Assembly: GCA_900755895.1 (NCBI GenBank)
Contig: CAAEIG010000235.1
Location: forward strand, 1-46,369
Reading direction: 5' to 3'
DNA length: 46,369 nt
From: Clostridia bacterium
GTDB taxonomy: Bacteria; Bacillota; Clostridia; Oscillospirales; Acutalibacteraceae
Shown here: piece after piece, positions 8,058 to 16,167 of the stretch
Position numbering within the stretch: position 1 is the first letter of the stretch
Layout of the letters: each line of letters starts with the position of its first letter
The notes under the pieces: generated by a model
What the model was told of the DNA's origin: nothing
The model's input: only the letters and a program-made list of their open reading frames with translations
The model's database searches: none
Program-made: the position numbers and the translations under genes

Positions 8058-9782
8058 ATGAAAAAATTGTATCTGGGCAACGAGGCAGTAGCTCGTGGCC
8101 TGTATGAGGCTGGCGTGCAGGTGGTTTCGGCCTATCCTGGTACCCCCAGCACCGAGATTACCGAGGCTGCGGTCAAGTACCCGGAGATCTACTGCGAGTG
8201 GGCCCCCAACGAAAAGGTTGCCACTGAGACCGCCTGCGGTGCCTCCATCGGCGGAGCACGTTCTTTCTGCGCCATGAAGCACGTGGGCCTGAACGTGGCG
8301 GCGGACCCGCTGTTCACCATGAGCTACATTGGAGTCAATGGCGGTATGGTGTTGGCCGTGGCGGACGACCCCGGGATGCACTCCTCCCAGAACGAGCAGG
8401 ATTCCCGCAACTACGCTCGTGCCGCTAAGGTTCCCATGCTGGAGCCCGCGGACTCCAAGGAATGTAAAGAGTTCACCAAGCTGGCATACGAACTTTCCGA
8501 GCAGTTTGACACTCCGGTGATCCTGCGCTTGACCACCCGTATCGCTCATTCCCGCAGCATTGTGGAGGACGGGGAGCGCAAGGAGCTGCCTTTGAAAGAG
8601 TATAAGAAAGATCCCTCCAAAAACGTCATGCTTCCGGCCTTTGCTAAGGCCAAGCACGAGAAGGTGGAGGCCCGCACCCGCACTCTGACCGCTTATGCTG
8701 AGACCACCTCTTTGAACCGGGTGGAGGACAACGGCGCAAAGATCGGCGTCATCGCTTCCGGCACCCCCTATCAGTATGTGAAAGAGGCCATGGGGGACAG
8801 CGTCAACTATTTGAAGTTGGGCTTGGTGTACCCCCTGCCCCAGCAGCTCATCCGGGACTTTGCTGCAAAGTGCGAGAAGGTCTACGTAGTTGAGGAGCTG
8901 GATGACTTTGTAGAGACCCATTGCAAGGCCATGGGTATTCCCGTTATTGGCAAGGAATTGTTCCCCCGCTGCGGCGAATTCTCCCAGAAGATTGTGAAAA
9001 AGCTTCTCACCGGCGAGGAGGCACAAAGCCTTTCCCTGGACGCCGAGATTCCGGTGCGTCCCCCTGTGATGTGCTGCGGCTGTCCCCATCGGGGCGTGTT
9101 CTACGCCTTGAAGCGGGAGAAGGTCTATGTCAGCGGTGATATTGGTTGCTACACCCTGGGAGCATCTGCTCCTCTGGGGGCCATGGATTCCTGTATCTGC
9201 ATGGGTGCTTCTGTCTCCGCTCTCCACGGCTACAACAAGGCTCGTGGCGAGGAAGGGGAGAAGAAAGCGGTTGCCGTCATCGGTGATTCCACCTTCGCTC
9301 ATTCCGGTATCACCAGCCTGGTGGATATCGCCTACAACCGTTCCAACTCTGTGGTGATCGTGCTGGATAACTCCATCACTGGCATGACCGGCCATCAGCA
9401 GAACCCCACCACCGGGTACAACATCAAGGGTGAGCCCGCCTCTGCCATTGATTTGGAGGCCCTCTGCCACGCCATTGGAATTAAGCGCGTAACCGTGGTG
9501 GATCCCTATGACCTGAAGGAGGTCACTCGGGTGCTGAAAGAGGAGCTGGCTGCAGAAGAGCCCTCCGTCATCATCAGCCGCCGTCCCTGCGCTCTGTTGA
9601 AGTACGTCAAGCACAATCCGCCTCTGGCAGTGGCCAGCGACAAGTGCATTGGATGTAAGGCATGCCTGGGCATTGGCTGCCCCGCCATCAGCTACCGGGA
9701 CGGCAAGGCCGTCATCGACGGCACTCAGTGTGTGGGCTGCGGCGTGTGCAAGACGCTGTGCCCCAAGGGCGCTATCGGCTGA
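8058..9782 (+). CDS. iorA: Indolepyruvate:ferredoxin oxidoreductase, alpha subunit
   Basis: The large, thiamine-diphosphate-binding subunit (574 residues) of the enzyme that oxidatively decarboxylates aryl pyruvates (from Trp, Tyr, Phe) to arylacetyl-CoA while reducing ferredoxin. The N-terminal pyrimidine-binding domain includes AYPGTPSTE. The TPP/Mg2+ site is in GDIGCYTLG and VIGDSTFAHSG. Two [4Fe-4S] ferredoxin motifs close the protein: C530, C533, C536, C541 and C558, C561, C564, C568. The start has GAGAGGAAG upstream. The beta subunit gene follows after about 50 nt. Confidence 0.96.
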   Translation: MKKLYLGNEAVARGLYEAGVQVVSAYPGTPSTEITEAAVKYPEIYCEWAPNEKVATETACGASIGGARSFCAMKHVGLNVAADPLFTMSYIGVNGGMVLAVADDPGMHSSQNEQDSRNYARAAKVPMLEPADSKECKEFTKLAYELSEQFDTPVILRLTTRIAHSRSIVEDGERKELPLKEYKKDPSKNVMLPAFAKAKHEKVEARTRTLTAYAETTSLNRVEDNGAKIGVIASGTPYQYVKEAMGDSVNYLKLGLVYPLPQQLIRDFAAKCEKVYVVEELDDFVETHCKAMGIPVIGKELFPRCGEFSQKIVKKLLTGEEAQSLSLDAEIPVRPPVMCCGCPHRGVFYALKREKVYVSGDIGCYTLGASAPLGAMDSCICMGASVSALHGYNKARGEEGEKKAVAVIGDSTFAHSGITSLVDIAYNRSNSVVIVLDNSITGMTGHQQNPTTGYNIKGEPASAIDLEALCHAIGIKRVTVVDPYDLKEVTRVLKEELAAEEPSVIISRRPCALLKYVKHNPPLAVASDKCIGCKACLGIGCPAISYRDGKAVIDGTQCVGCGVCKTLCPKGAIG

Positions 9783-9831
9783 GGATGCGGATACGTGAAA
9801 CTGTTTGGATAAGCAAAGGTGGTAACTACTT

Positions 9832-10401
9832 ATGAATAAAAGTGTAATGATCGTGGGCGTGGGTGGCCAGGGTACCCTGCTTGCCAGCCGTATTCTGGGC
9901 GACGCCATGATGGACCAGGGCTTTGACGTGAAGGTCAGTGAGGTTCACGGCATGAGCCAGCGGGGAGGATCCGTGGTGACCTATGTCCGCTGGGGTGAAA
10001 AGGTGTACTCCCCCATTATTGAAACAGGTGAGGCTGATATTGTGCTGGCCTTTGAGCAGCTGGAAGCCGCTCGGTTCCTGCCCTATTTGAAGGAGGACGG
10101 CGTGGTGGTCACCAGCACCCAGCAGATCGACCCTATGCCCGTGGTCACCGGGGAAAAGCAGTATCCCCAGGGTCTGCTCCAGGAGATGGAAGACAAGGGC
10201 GTCAAGGTCTTGGCTGTGGACGCTTTGAAGCTTGCCGAGGATGCCGGTTCCCAGAAAGCGGTGAACGTGGTACTTATTGGCGCCATGGCCAAGCGTCTGG
10301 GCGGTGAAAAGGAGACTTGGCTGGCTGCGGTGGAACGCTGCGTGCCTCCGAAGTTCTTGGAGATGAACAAAAAGGCCTTCGAGCTGGGCTGGAATGCCTG
10401 A
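9832..10401 (+). CDS. iorB: Indolepyruvate:ferredoxin oxidoreductase, beta subunit
   Basis: The small gamma-type subunit (189 residues) of the ketoacid:ferredoxin oxidoreductase. It shows the family start VGVGGQGTLLASRIL (9-23), then HGMSQRGGSV and the region contacting CoA or the alpha subunit. The length is that of IorB and it directly follows iorA, as in archaea and Clostridia. The ATG is preceded by AAAGGTGG. It does not form an active enzyme alone. Confidence 0.95.
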   Translation: MNKSVMIVGVGGQGTLLASRILGDAMMDQGFDVKVSEVHGMSQRGGSVVTYVRWGEKVYSPIIETGEADIVLAFEQLEAARFLPYLKEDGVVVTSTQQIDPMPVVTGEKQYPQGLLQEMEDKGVKVLAVDALKLAEDAGSQKAVNVVLIGAMAKRLGGEKETWLAAVERCVPPKFLEMNKKAFELGWNA

Positions 10402-10475
10402 AGCCAAAGCTGAAATAGAATGATAAGCCGGGGAGGACCCGGTGGTTTATTAGAGCGATAGAAAGGAACATACCC

Positions 10476-11777
10476 ATGCCAAATTATTTTGAGCCTGAAA
10501 TTGAATGTGCCTCCCGGGAAACGCTCCGGGAGATCCAATCCCAGCGGCTGGTGGAAATGGTCAAGCGCTGCTATGAGAACGTGCCGTTCTACAAAAAGAA
10601 GTTTGACGAGATCGGTTTGAAGCCGGAGGATATCCGCTCCATTGACGATCTCACCAAGCTGCCCTTCACCACCAAGCAGGACTTGCGGGACACCTATCCC
10701 TTTGGGCTGATTGCTGTGCCCCGGGACGAATTAGCCCGCGTCCATGCCTCTTCCGGCACCACCGGTAAGCAGACCGTTGTGGCGTATACCCAGAATGACC
10801 TGGATGTGTGGGCGCGCAGTGCAGCCCGGTCCATTGTGGGCACCGGCGGCACTCACGAGGACTTTGTCCACGTCAGCTATGGCTATGGTTTGTTCACTGG
10901 CGGTTTGGGCCTCCATGACGGTGCGGAGAAGCTGGGCGCCACGGTGATCCCCGTGTCTTCGGGCAATACCAGCCGTCAGGTGCAGATCCTTCAGGATTAC
11001 GGCTCGGATATTTTGGCTTGCACGCCTTCCTATGCTATGTATATCGGCGAAACCGTTCGGGATAAGGGTATCGACCCCACCAGCCTGCGGCTGCGTATCG
11101 GCATTTTCGGCGCGGAGCCCTGGACCGAAGAAATGCGCAAGGAGATCGAGAAGGCTCTGGCCATCAAGGCTTATGACATTTATGGCCTGTCCGAGATTGC
11201 AGGTCCCGGTGTGGCCTGCGAGTGTCAGGAGCAGAACGGAATGCATGTCCAGGAGGACTTCTTCTTCCCGGAGATCATCGACCCCGCCACCGGCGAGCAG
11301 CTGCCCGATGGGGAAGAGGGCGAGCTGGTGTTCACCTGCATCGGAAAGGAAGCATTGCCCCTCATTCGTTACCGCACCCGGGATATCTGCTCCCTGACCC
11401 ACGAGAAATGCGCCTGTGGTCGTACCACGGTGCGTATGAACAAGCCTAAGGGCCGTACCGATGATATGCTGATTATCCGGGGTATCAATGTGTTCCCGTC
11501 CCAGATCGAGAGCGTGCTGCTGGATTTGGGCATGGATCCCAACTATCGGATGATCGTGGACCGCAAGAACAATCTGGACACTCTGGAAGTTCAGGTGGAG
11601 ATGAACGAGAGCCTGTTCTCCGACACTGTGCGGAATCTGGAGAAAGTGGAACGCAATATTGCGGACGCCCTGCATTCCACACTGAATATCTCCGCTAAGA
11701 TCACCCTGTTGGAGCCCAAGTCCATTGAACGCAGTGAAGGCAAGGCCAAGCGGGTCATTGACAAGCGGATTCTGTAA
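10476..11777 (+). CDS. paaK: Phenylacetate-CoA ligase family protein (second copy)
   Basis: A second aryl-acid:CoA ligase, 433 residues, with the P-loop SSGTTGKQT at 92-100, a DIYGLSEIAG segment and GRTDDMLIIRG near the C-terminal hinge. It lies 74 nt after iorB, with AGAAAGGAAC before the ATG. The two ligases flank iorAB, an arrangement suggesting that the operon interconverts arylacetates, arylacetyl-CoA and arylpyruvates. Direction (amino-acid oxidation, or reductive carboxylation to make aromatic amino acids from arylacetates) cannot be read from the sequence. Confidence 0.9.
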   Translation: MPNYFEPEIECASRETLREIQSQRLVEMVKRCYENVPFYKKKFDEIGLKPEDIRSIDDLTKLPFTTKQDLRDTYPFGLIAVPRDELARVHASSGTTGKQTVVAYTQNDLDVWARSAARSIVGTGGTHEDFVHVSYGYGLFTGGLGLHDGAEKLGATVIPVSSGNTSRQVQILQDYGSDILACTPSYAMYIGETVRDKGIDPTSLRLRIGIFGAEPWTEEMRKEIEKALAIKAYDIYGLSEIAGPGVACECQEQNGMHVQEDFFFPEIIDPATGEQLPDGEEGELVFTCIGKEALPLIRYRTRDICSLTHEKCACGRTTVRMNKPKGRTDDMLIIRGINVFPSQIESVLLDLGMDPNYRMIVDRKNNLDTLEVQVEMNESLFSDTVRNLEKVERNIADALHSTLNISAKITLLEPKSIERSEGKAKRVIDKRIL

Positions 11778-11792
11778 AGGAAAGTTCCTAGC

Positions 11793-11821
11793 TTGCCAAA
11801 GGGCGGACCCTCTGTTATAAT
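11793..11821 (+). promoter_or_regulatory. Internal promoter before the ACT-domain gene
   Basis: TTGCCA at 11793-11798, a 17-bp spacer and a perfect TATAAT at 11816-11821. It would let the ACT protein be made separately from the ligase-iorAB genes. Confidence 0.65.
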
Positions 11822-11884
11822 AGGACTAGATAGTACAGCCCTGTGGGGTGGCTCACGGGGAATTTAAGGAGAGGACGTGACGTT

Positions 11885-12316
11885 ATGCAGATCCAGCAGC
11901 TTTCTGTATTTATTGAAAACAAGCCCGGCCGTATGGCCGAGGTCACGGAAGTCCTGGCCGGAGCGAACATTGATATCCGCGCTATTTCCGTGGCAGATAC
12001 CCGGGATTTCGGCATTCTGCGGGTGATCGTGGATAAGCCCAAGGAGGCAGTGGAGGCACTCAAAGGCCACGGGATGACCGTCACCCTCACCAAGGTGATT
12101 GCCGTGGGTGTGGATGACACTCCCGGTTCTTTCTCCAAGGCTGTGCGGCTGCTCTCTGACGAGGGCTTTGACGTGGAGTACATGTATGCCTTTATCAGCC
12201 GTGACGAGGGCAGAGCTTATGTCATTATCCGTGTGGATAACGGTCAAAAGGCAGCAGAAGCTCTGCACGCCAACGGCTTTGAGATCCTCACCTCAGAGGA
12301 CATCAGCAAGATGTAA
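11885..12316 (+). CDS. Tandem ACT-domain protein
   Basis: A 143-residue protein made of two ACT domains (about 1-66 and 69-143). ACT domains are small ligand-binding folds that usually sense amino acids. Proteins of this type commonly sit beside phenylacetate-CoA ligase and iorAB genes, so an aromatic amino acid or aryl acid sensor is the likely role, by context only. I used the ATG at 11885 with AAGGAGAGG 10 nt upstream; an upstream in-frame start at 11843 has no such site. It is the last gene before a terminator. Confidence 0.85.
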   Translation: MQIQQLSVFIENKPGRMAEVTEVLAGANIDIRAISVADTRDFGILRVIVDKPKEAVEALKGHGMTVTLTKVIAVGVDDTPGSFSKAVRLLSDEGFDVEYMYAFISRDEGRAYVIIRVDNGQKAAEALHANGFEILTSEDISKM

Positions 12317-12343
12317 CAGAATTCCCTTTTTGGGAACGAGAAA

Positions 12344-12371
12344 GTCAGCTCCTTGTGGGCTGGCTTTTTTT
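12344..12371 (+). terminator. Terminator after the ACT-domain gene
   Basis: GTCAGCTC at 12344-12351 pairs (with G-U pairs) to GGGCTGGC at 12357-12364, followed by seven T residues. Confidence 0.7.
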
Positions 12372-12475
12372 GTTTGTGCAAAGGAGGAACCCATTGTTCT
12401 CAGACGCATATCCTGGTATCAAGGGGACAAGGCCGAGGAGCCTCCCCAGAAAAGACAGGAAAGGGGTAATTAAAA

Positions 12476-12679
12476 TTGGCAGAAGAGACCATGGGAATGG
12501 CCTGCGGACTGTACGACGGTCTTAGCCCATTGCCCAAAGATCCGGTGCCGGGCATGGCCTATGTGCCCTACCAGCAGTGGACGGGAGAATTGCACCAGAT
12601 GGAGCGCGCCCTGGATGCGGGGACACTGTTCCCTGTTTTAGATAAGCCGTTTTACGGCAGAAGGGGGGAGCCCCGTTGA
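12476..12679 (+). CDS. cotJA: Spore coat protein CotJA
   Basis: A small (67-residue) inner-coat protein of the cotJ operon, made in the mother cell in Bacillus. The conserved core MAYVPYQQW and the AL-x2-GTLFP-x-L-x3-F motif identify it. The start is a TTG with AAAGGGG about 9 nt before it; an ATG at 12491 is the alternative. A CATATCCT box at 12407-12414 fits the sigma-E -10 pattern CATANNNT but no matching -35 was seen. The stop codon overlaps the cotJB start. Confidence 0.88.
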   Translation: MAEETMGMACGLYDGLSPLPKDPVPGMAYVPYQQWTGELHQMERALDAGTLFPVLDKPFYGRRGEPR

Positions 12680-12927
12680 AGGAAGAGCAAATGATGCGCA
12701 AGCGCTATTACGCAGCTCGGTTTGCCTGTTGGGAGCTGCACCTGTTTTTGGATACCCATCCCAACAATAAGGAGGCCGCACACCGTCTGGAGGAATACCA
12801 GGCCAAAGCGGACCACTTGAAGAAGGAGTATGAGGAAAAGTTTGGCCCCATGGGGGAGCAGGGCCAGGAGACCAGTCGTTGGGCATGGGTTAGCGATCCT
12901 TGGCCCTGGGAAAAGGAGGGCAATTAA
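12676..12927 (+). CDS. cotJB: Spore coat protein CotJB
   Basis: An 83-residue coat-associated protein with the family pattern FACWELHLFLDTHPNNKEA followed by a long helix. The TTG start at 12676 overlaps the cotJA stop (TTGA), with AAGGGGGGAG upstream, which suggests translational coupling. An ATG at 12691 with GGAAG before it is possible. It is probably needed for assembly of CotJC into the coat. Confidence 0.88.
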   Translation: MKEEQMMRKRYYAARFACWELHLFLDTHPNNKEAAHRLEEYQAKADHLKKEYEEKFGPMGEQGQETSRWAWVSDPWPWEKEGN

Positions 12928-13587
12928 ATGTTTGTCTATGAAAAGCGGCTCCAATATCCCATCCACATCAAGAACACCAACCCCCGTTTGGCCAAGATGA
13001 TCATTTCCCAATACGGAGGTCCCCACGGAGAAATTGGGGCGTCCTTAAGGTATCTCAGTCAGCGGTATACCATGCCCCTGCCGGAGCTCAAAGCGATTCT
13101 CACGGATATCGGTACGGAAGAGCTCTCTCATCTGGAGATGGTGGGTACCATCGTCTACCAGCTCACCCGCAACATGACGCCGGAGCAGATTAAAGCGGCG
13201 GGCTTTGACGATTACTTTGTGGACCACACCGCAGGTGTGTATCCGGTGGCGGCTTCCGGTACACCATTTAACGCCAATACCTTCTCAGTCACAGGGGATA
13301 CCATCGCGGATCTCCATGAGAATTTAAGTGCTGAGCAGAAAGCCCGTATGACGTACGATAATATCCTTCGCTTTACCGATGACCCCGATGTGCGGGATCC
13401 CATCAGATTCCTGCGGGAGCGGGAAATCGTCCACTTCCAGCGTTTTGGTGAAGCAAACCATACTCATTTAAGCAAAAATGGATCCCCTGTAGGCTGCTGC
13501 CTACAGGGGATTTTTTCATGGAGTAGAGGGATTTTCGCACAGATCCGCCCCTTCTGGCAAAGGCCATCTCCTTTGAGCTGTCATTGA
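12928..13587 (+). CDS. cotJC: CotJC manganese catalase, 5' part of a split gene
   Basis: A ferritin-fold coat protein related to dimanganese catalases. Likely metal ligands, placed by family spacing, are E35, E65, H68, E136 and H169. The family match runs to QRFGE (171-175) and then stops. The remaining residues (176-219, from A176) are foreign and are read through a terminator hairpin. The proper ending lies at 28032-28118 on the same strand. Joining the pieces gives a normal 199-residue CotJC. All likely ligands are in this part, so the truncated form could retain the active site but lacks the conserved C-terminal tail. It starts directly after the cotJB stop, with AAAAGGAGGG upstream. It is interrupted by the element at 13441-28031. 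Confidence 0.9.
   Translation: MFVYEKRLQYPIHIKNTNPRLAKMIISQYGGPHGEIGASLRYLSQRYTMPLPELKAILTDIGTEELSHLEMVGTIVYQLTRNMTPEQIKAAGFDDYFVDHTAGVYPVAASGTPFNANTFSVTGDTIADLHENLSAEQKARMTYDNILRFTDDPDVRDPIRFLREREIVHFQRFGEANHTHLSKNGSPVGCCLQGIFSWSRGIFAQIRPFWQRPSPLSCH
13431..13455 (+). other. Left attachment junction (attL) inside cotJC
   Basis: The family match to CotJC ends here. The 13-bp CGTTTTGGTGAAG at 13441-13453 matches CGCTTCGGCGAAG at 28032-28044 in 10 positions. All three differences are C/T changes at third codon positions. The crossover must lie within these 13 bp; the exact dinucleotide cannot be settled from one sequence. Confidence 0.75.
13482..13517 (+). terminator. Strong terminator just inside the left end of the element
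   Basis: A perfect 13-bp stem, ATCCCCTGTAGGC (13482-13494) with GCCTACAGGGGAT (13499-13511), a TGCT loop and a T run. It lies about 40 bp beyond the cotJC junction and inside the read-through frame, so it would end cotJ transcription in the unexcised state before any in-frame stop codon. Confidence 0.9.
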
Positions 13588-13752
13588 GCGGTACCACCAC
13601 TGAAAAGCAGCGTGGAAGAATCACCCGTGGCGATGTACCTGGGAAGGAACTTTATCCATCCTTAGATCCCATTAGGAAGAGATACACATATTGAGGTGAG
13701 TGTCAACCTGCCCCTATAAAGGGAACGCGATGGTTTGTACCAGGAAGTATTA

Positions 13753-14994
13753 TCATCCCCCCACCATTTCCATAGCGATCTTTTCCCATTTCATAAGGTT
13801 TTCGGGGTGATGTTTGACAGTGCTGATATCTTTCAGTACCAGCTCAAAGGCGCACCCATTTTTTTCACAGGCGCGTAAAATCGTTCCCAGTTCTTTGCGA
13901 ATAACTTGTTCATCCAGGCTATCACAAGCTACGTTTGCGGGATTGGGTTTTACAGATGCGACGTAATCTTTTTGGATCGCTTCTGCAGCAATATTGATAT
14001 CAGCCCACGGGGAAATGGAGATCTTTCTCAAGTTAGGAATTTGCCGGAGAATATCAATTTTTCTATCCAAAGGTTCACAACATCCGTAGTAGACCGCGCC
14101 AAAGGGAGCCATGGCTTCTTTCATGTAGGTGATGTCAAATTCGTTGTGCATATCTGGAGAAACCGTGGAAAAGATCTGAGCCAATCCACGGCCCCAAACA
14201 TTTTTAGCTGTAACATGTTCTCTGTCCACAGGGCCTAGTCCCGAAATAGTGGCAGCTGTACTGTGAAGATATAAGGTGTCGGCGTCCAAAAGGTTTAGCT
14301 CTTCGTATTGACGGATAGTATCAAGAAAAATATCAGCAAATCTTTTTGCGAGAGCGTGCATGAACTCTGGTTCATCAATCAAATTGCAGAGTAGGGTGTC
14401 CAAGTTCATGCAGCTTGCAATGATATCCCAGGATTTGCATCCCAAAGAGTATCCGGTGGCCTCTCCCACTTTTTTCACAGGGAGCAGATCTCCCAAAAGG
14501 TCACCAATTTTCTGAAATTCCGCGTTTGTACCCGACTCGTCATAGGTAATGATTGGGTTGTGAAGTTTTGAGAGGTCATCCTCCGTCTCAAACTGGGATA
14601 GATATTTGTGGGATACAATATTGTTATCTGATTCTGTCACACGGATCTCATCCTGAATCTCTACGCCAATGCCAGTGGAATGTATCTTTTTTTGAACTCC
14701 GATGTAAGGTTCCAAGACCATATCTGCGGGGAAATACTTCCATTGATACAGTTTTCTACGCAGGGTTTCCTCGTATCTGCGAAAAACAGGATCTTCACAT
14801 TCCAAGGTCAGGGATTCATCGTGGTTCATTTCATTCCATGGTATTTCATCGATGAACACAATCGGACGGATCTGCTTGAGGTCGTTGACACTGCGGTGGA
14901 GTGCAAGTTTCTGTATGTTTTTCGGGTCAGCGGCGCATTCTGCATACTGAGCTGTTAGTTTGCGGAGTACTCTTTGTTCTTTGGTATACTTCAT
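13753..14994 (-). CDS. Uroporphyrinogen decarboxylase (URO-D) family protein
   Basis: A 413-residue TIM-barrel protein distantly like URO-D and corrinoid/CoM methyltransferases such as MtaA or CmuA. Visible family features are the YGCCEPLD segment, a possible Zn2+ or cofactor site, followed by LRKISISPWADI. It is not a canonical HemE and no corrinoid-binding partner is next to it. Methyl transfer or decarboxylation is possible, but the substrate is unknown. The ATG at 14994 has AAAGGGAG about 9 nt upstream. It is a lone minus-strand gene near the left end of the cotJC element, with a 430-bp leader region behind it. It ends about 165 bp from the cotJC read-through frame. Confidence 0.7.
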   Translation of the reverse strand: MKYTKEQRVLRKLTAQYAECAADPKNIQKLALHRSVNDLKQIRPIVFIDEIPWNEMNHDESLTLECEDPVFRRYEETLRRKLYQWKYFPADMVLEPYIGVQKKIHSTGIGVEIQDEIRVTESDNNIVSHKYLSQFETEDDLSKLHNPIITYDESGTNAEFQKIGDLLGDLLPVKKVGEATGYSLGCKSWDIIASCMNLDTLLCNLIDEPEFMHALAKRFADIFLDTIRQYEELNLLDADTLYLHSTAATISGLGPVDREHVTAKNVWGRGLAQIFSTVSPDMHNEFDITYMKEAMAPFGAVYYGCCEPLDRKIDILRQIPNLRKISISPWADINIAAEAIQKDYVASVKPNPANVACDSLDEQVIRKELGTILRACEKNGCAFELVLKDISTVKHHPENLMKWEKIAMEMVGG

Positions 14995-15355
14995 TTGTTT
15001 TCACTCCCTTTGGTGGTGACGAAGGATCTTTTTGTGAACGCTCCTGTGCCGACAAGAAAATCTAGGTGACCATGTGAGCGCTAGGTACGGACAGAAGTTT
15101 TTAAAAAGCAAGGTGCTTTTTGTGTCTGGGGTCCTTGGCTATGGAAAGCCTTTGACTTTTTCCGAAGTTCCATTAATTAGAATTATATGCTTTCCGGGAC
15201 AAAAATCATAGAAAATCCTTGTGCTATTTTTGTACATTCTTGTTCTAGAGGTATCAGCTGGGCATTCGCCTGCATTTTTCTATGTACCGTCAAAAGATGT
15301 CATTATGGACGGTATTTTCACCATTTGTCAGAAACGGAAAATTTCTTTTCTGCCC
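14995..15355. other. Intergenic region with a small hairpin
   Basis: A non-coding gap between divergent genes inside the element. The one structure found is AAAAAGC (15103-15109), loop AAGGT, GCTTTTT (15115-15121), a short terminator-like hairpin. On the minus strand it would sit in the leader of the URO-D-family gene. No convincing promoter for that gene was found; a plus-strand promoter follows at 15356. Confidence 0.4.
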
Positions 15356-15383
15356 TTGCAAGGATTCCATTTTACGGTATAAT
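15356..15383 (+). promoter_or_regulatory. Promoter of the SprA-related gene
   Basis: TTGCAA at 15356-15361, a 16-bp spacer and a perfect TATAAT at 15378-15383, 41 bp before the start codon. Confidence 0.65.
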
Positions 15384-15424
15384 GAGAGCTATGAGAGGAA
15401 GCAGAAGAAAAGGTGGTGTAATAG

Positions 15425-16090
15425 ATGCTTGGCCTATATGGAGTGAGTTGGGGTACCTCCAATGCCTATTGGGGGCGAACCATGGGTGCGAACCGAGGAG
15501 AGCAGATTGCAGTATCTCGTGCTCAATCCCCGGCTACGGATCAACCGGTTACCCCGGTGACTGCTGCTCCCACTGTGAGCCGGGAACAGCCCAGTGCAGT
15601 CACTTTGACCGGAACAGCAGCGCTGTCCAATTACCGGGAGGGTGTTGATCCTGTAGAGATGGCCGTGCGAAACCGTATCCACTACCTCAGTCAGGATGAG
15701 CTGAATGCAGAGGTGGAAAAATCTAAATCCGCCCAAGAGGTTATGGAGGAAGGGGAATGCCAGACCTGCAAAGAGCGGAAATATCAGGACGGGTCCGATG
15801 ACCCGGGAGTGTCTTTCAAAACTCCCACCAATGTGGATCCGGATCAAGCGGCTTCTGCTGTGCGTGGCCACGAACAGGAGCACGTGGTACGGGAGCAAGC
15901 CAAGGCGCAGAGAGAAGGCAGGGAGGTTGTCGCCCAGTCGGTTACCTATCACACAGCGATCTGTCCGGAATGCGGCAAGGTTTATATATCCGGTGGAACT
16001 ACCCGCACCAGTACTCGGGCGGTCCAGGAACAGCCGGTTGCAGATTCAACCCGTCAAAATAGCCGCACGCCCTTCTTTGCCGTAGCTTAA
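15425..16090 (+). CDS. SprA-related putative metalloprotease
   Basis: A 221-residue protein matching the SprA-related family. A variable Ala/Pro/Thr-rich N-terminus (about 1-75) is followed by the conserved block CQTCKERKYQDGSDDPGVSF (C112, C115), the zinc-protease signature HEQEH (149-153) and a second CPEC pair (C180, C183). The two cysteine pairs could hold a structural metal and HExxH a catalytic zinc; no activity is established for the family that I know of. There is no signal peptide. The name does not link it to the SPbeta recombinase SprA. It is a monocistronic unit with its own promoter and terminator, near the left end of the element. Confidence 0.75.
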   Translation: MLGLYGVSWGTSNAYWGRTMGANRGEQIAVSRAQSPATDQPVTPVTAAPTVSREQPSAVTLTGTAALSNYREGVDPVEMAVRNRIHYLSQDELNAEVEKSKSAQEVMEEGECQTCKERKYQDGSDDPGVSFKTPTNVDPDQAASAVRGHEQEHVVREQAKAQREGREVVAQSVTYHTAICPECGKVYISGGTTRTSTRAVQEQPVADSTRQNSRTPFFAVA

Positions 16091-16093
16091 GAG

Positions 16094-16129
16094 AGAAAGC
16101 CCAGGGATCTTACGATCCCTGGGCTTTCT
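16094..16129 (+). terminator. Terminator after the SprA-related gene
   Basis: A perfect 16-bp stem (16094-16109 with 16114-16129) with loop TTAC. The downstream arm ends GGGCTTTCT, so the U tract is short. Confidence 0.75.
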
Positions 16130-16167
16130 GCAGGTTGGCTTTCCTGCCTATTTTTCTCTGTATGGAA

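Noticed and set aside
8004..9908. A 634-codon minus-strand frame
   Set aside because: It is antisense to iorA, whose motifs are complete; the translated product has no family features.
12394..12525. A 43-codon TTG frame with a strong AAAGGAGG site ahead of cotJA
   Set aside because: It overlaps cotJA in another frame and its product is a low-complexity basic sequence. If the CATATCCT box at 12407 is the cotJ -10, the ribosome site would not be on the message. The site may be chance or a leader remnant.
15425..16090. Link between the SprA-related protein and the SPbeta recombinase SprA
   Set aside because: The shared name is coincidental. The protein has no serine-recombinase domain; the recombinase of this element is at 24373-25908.
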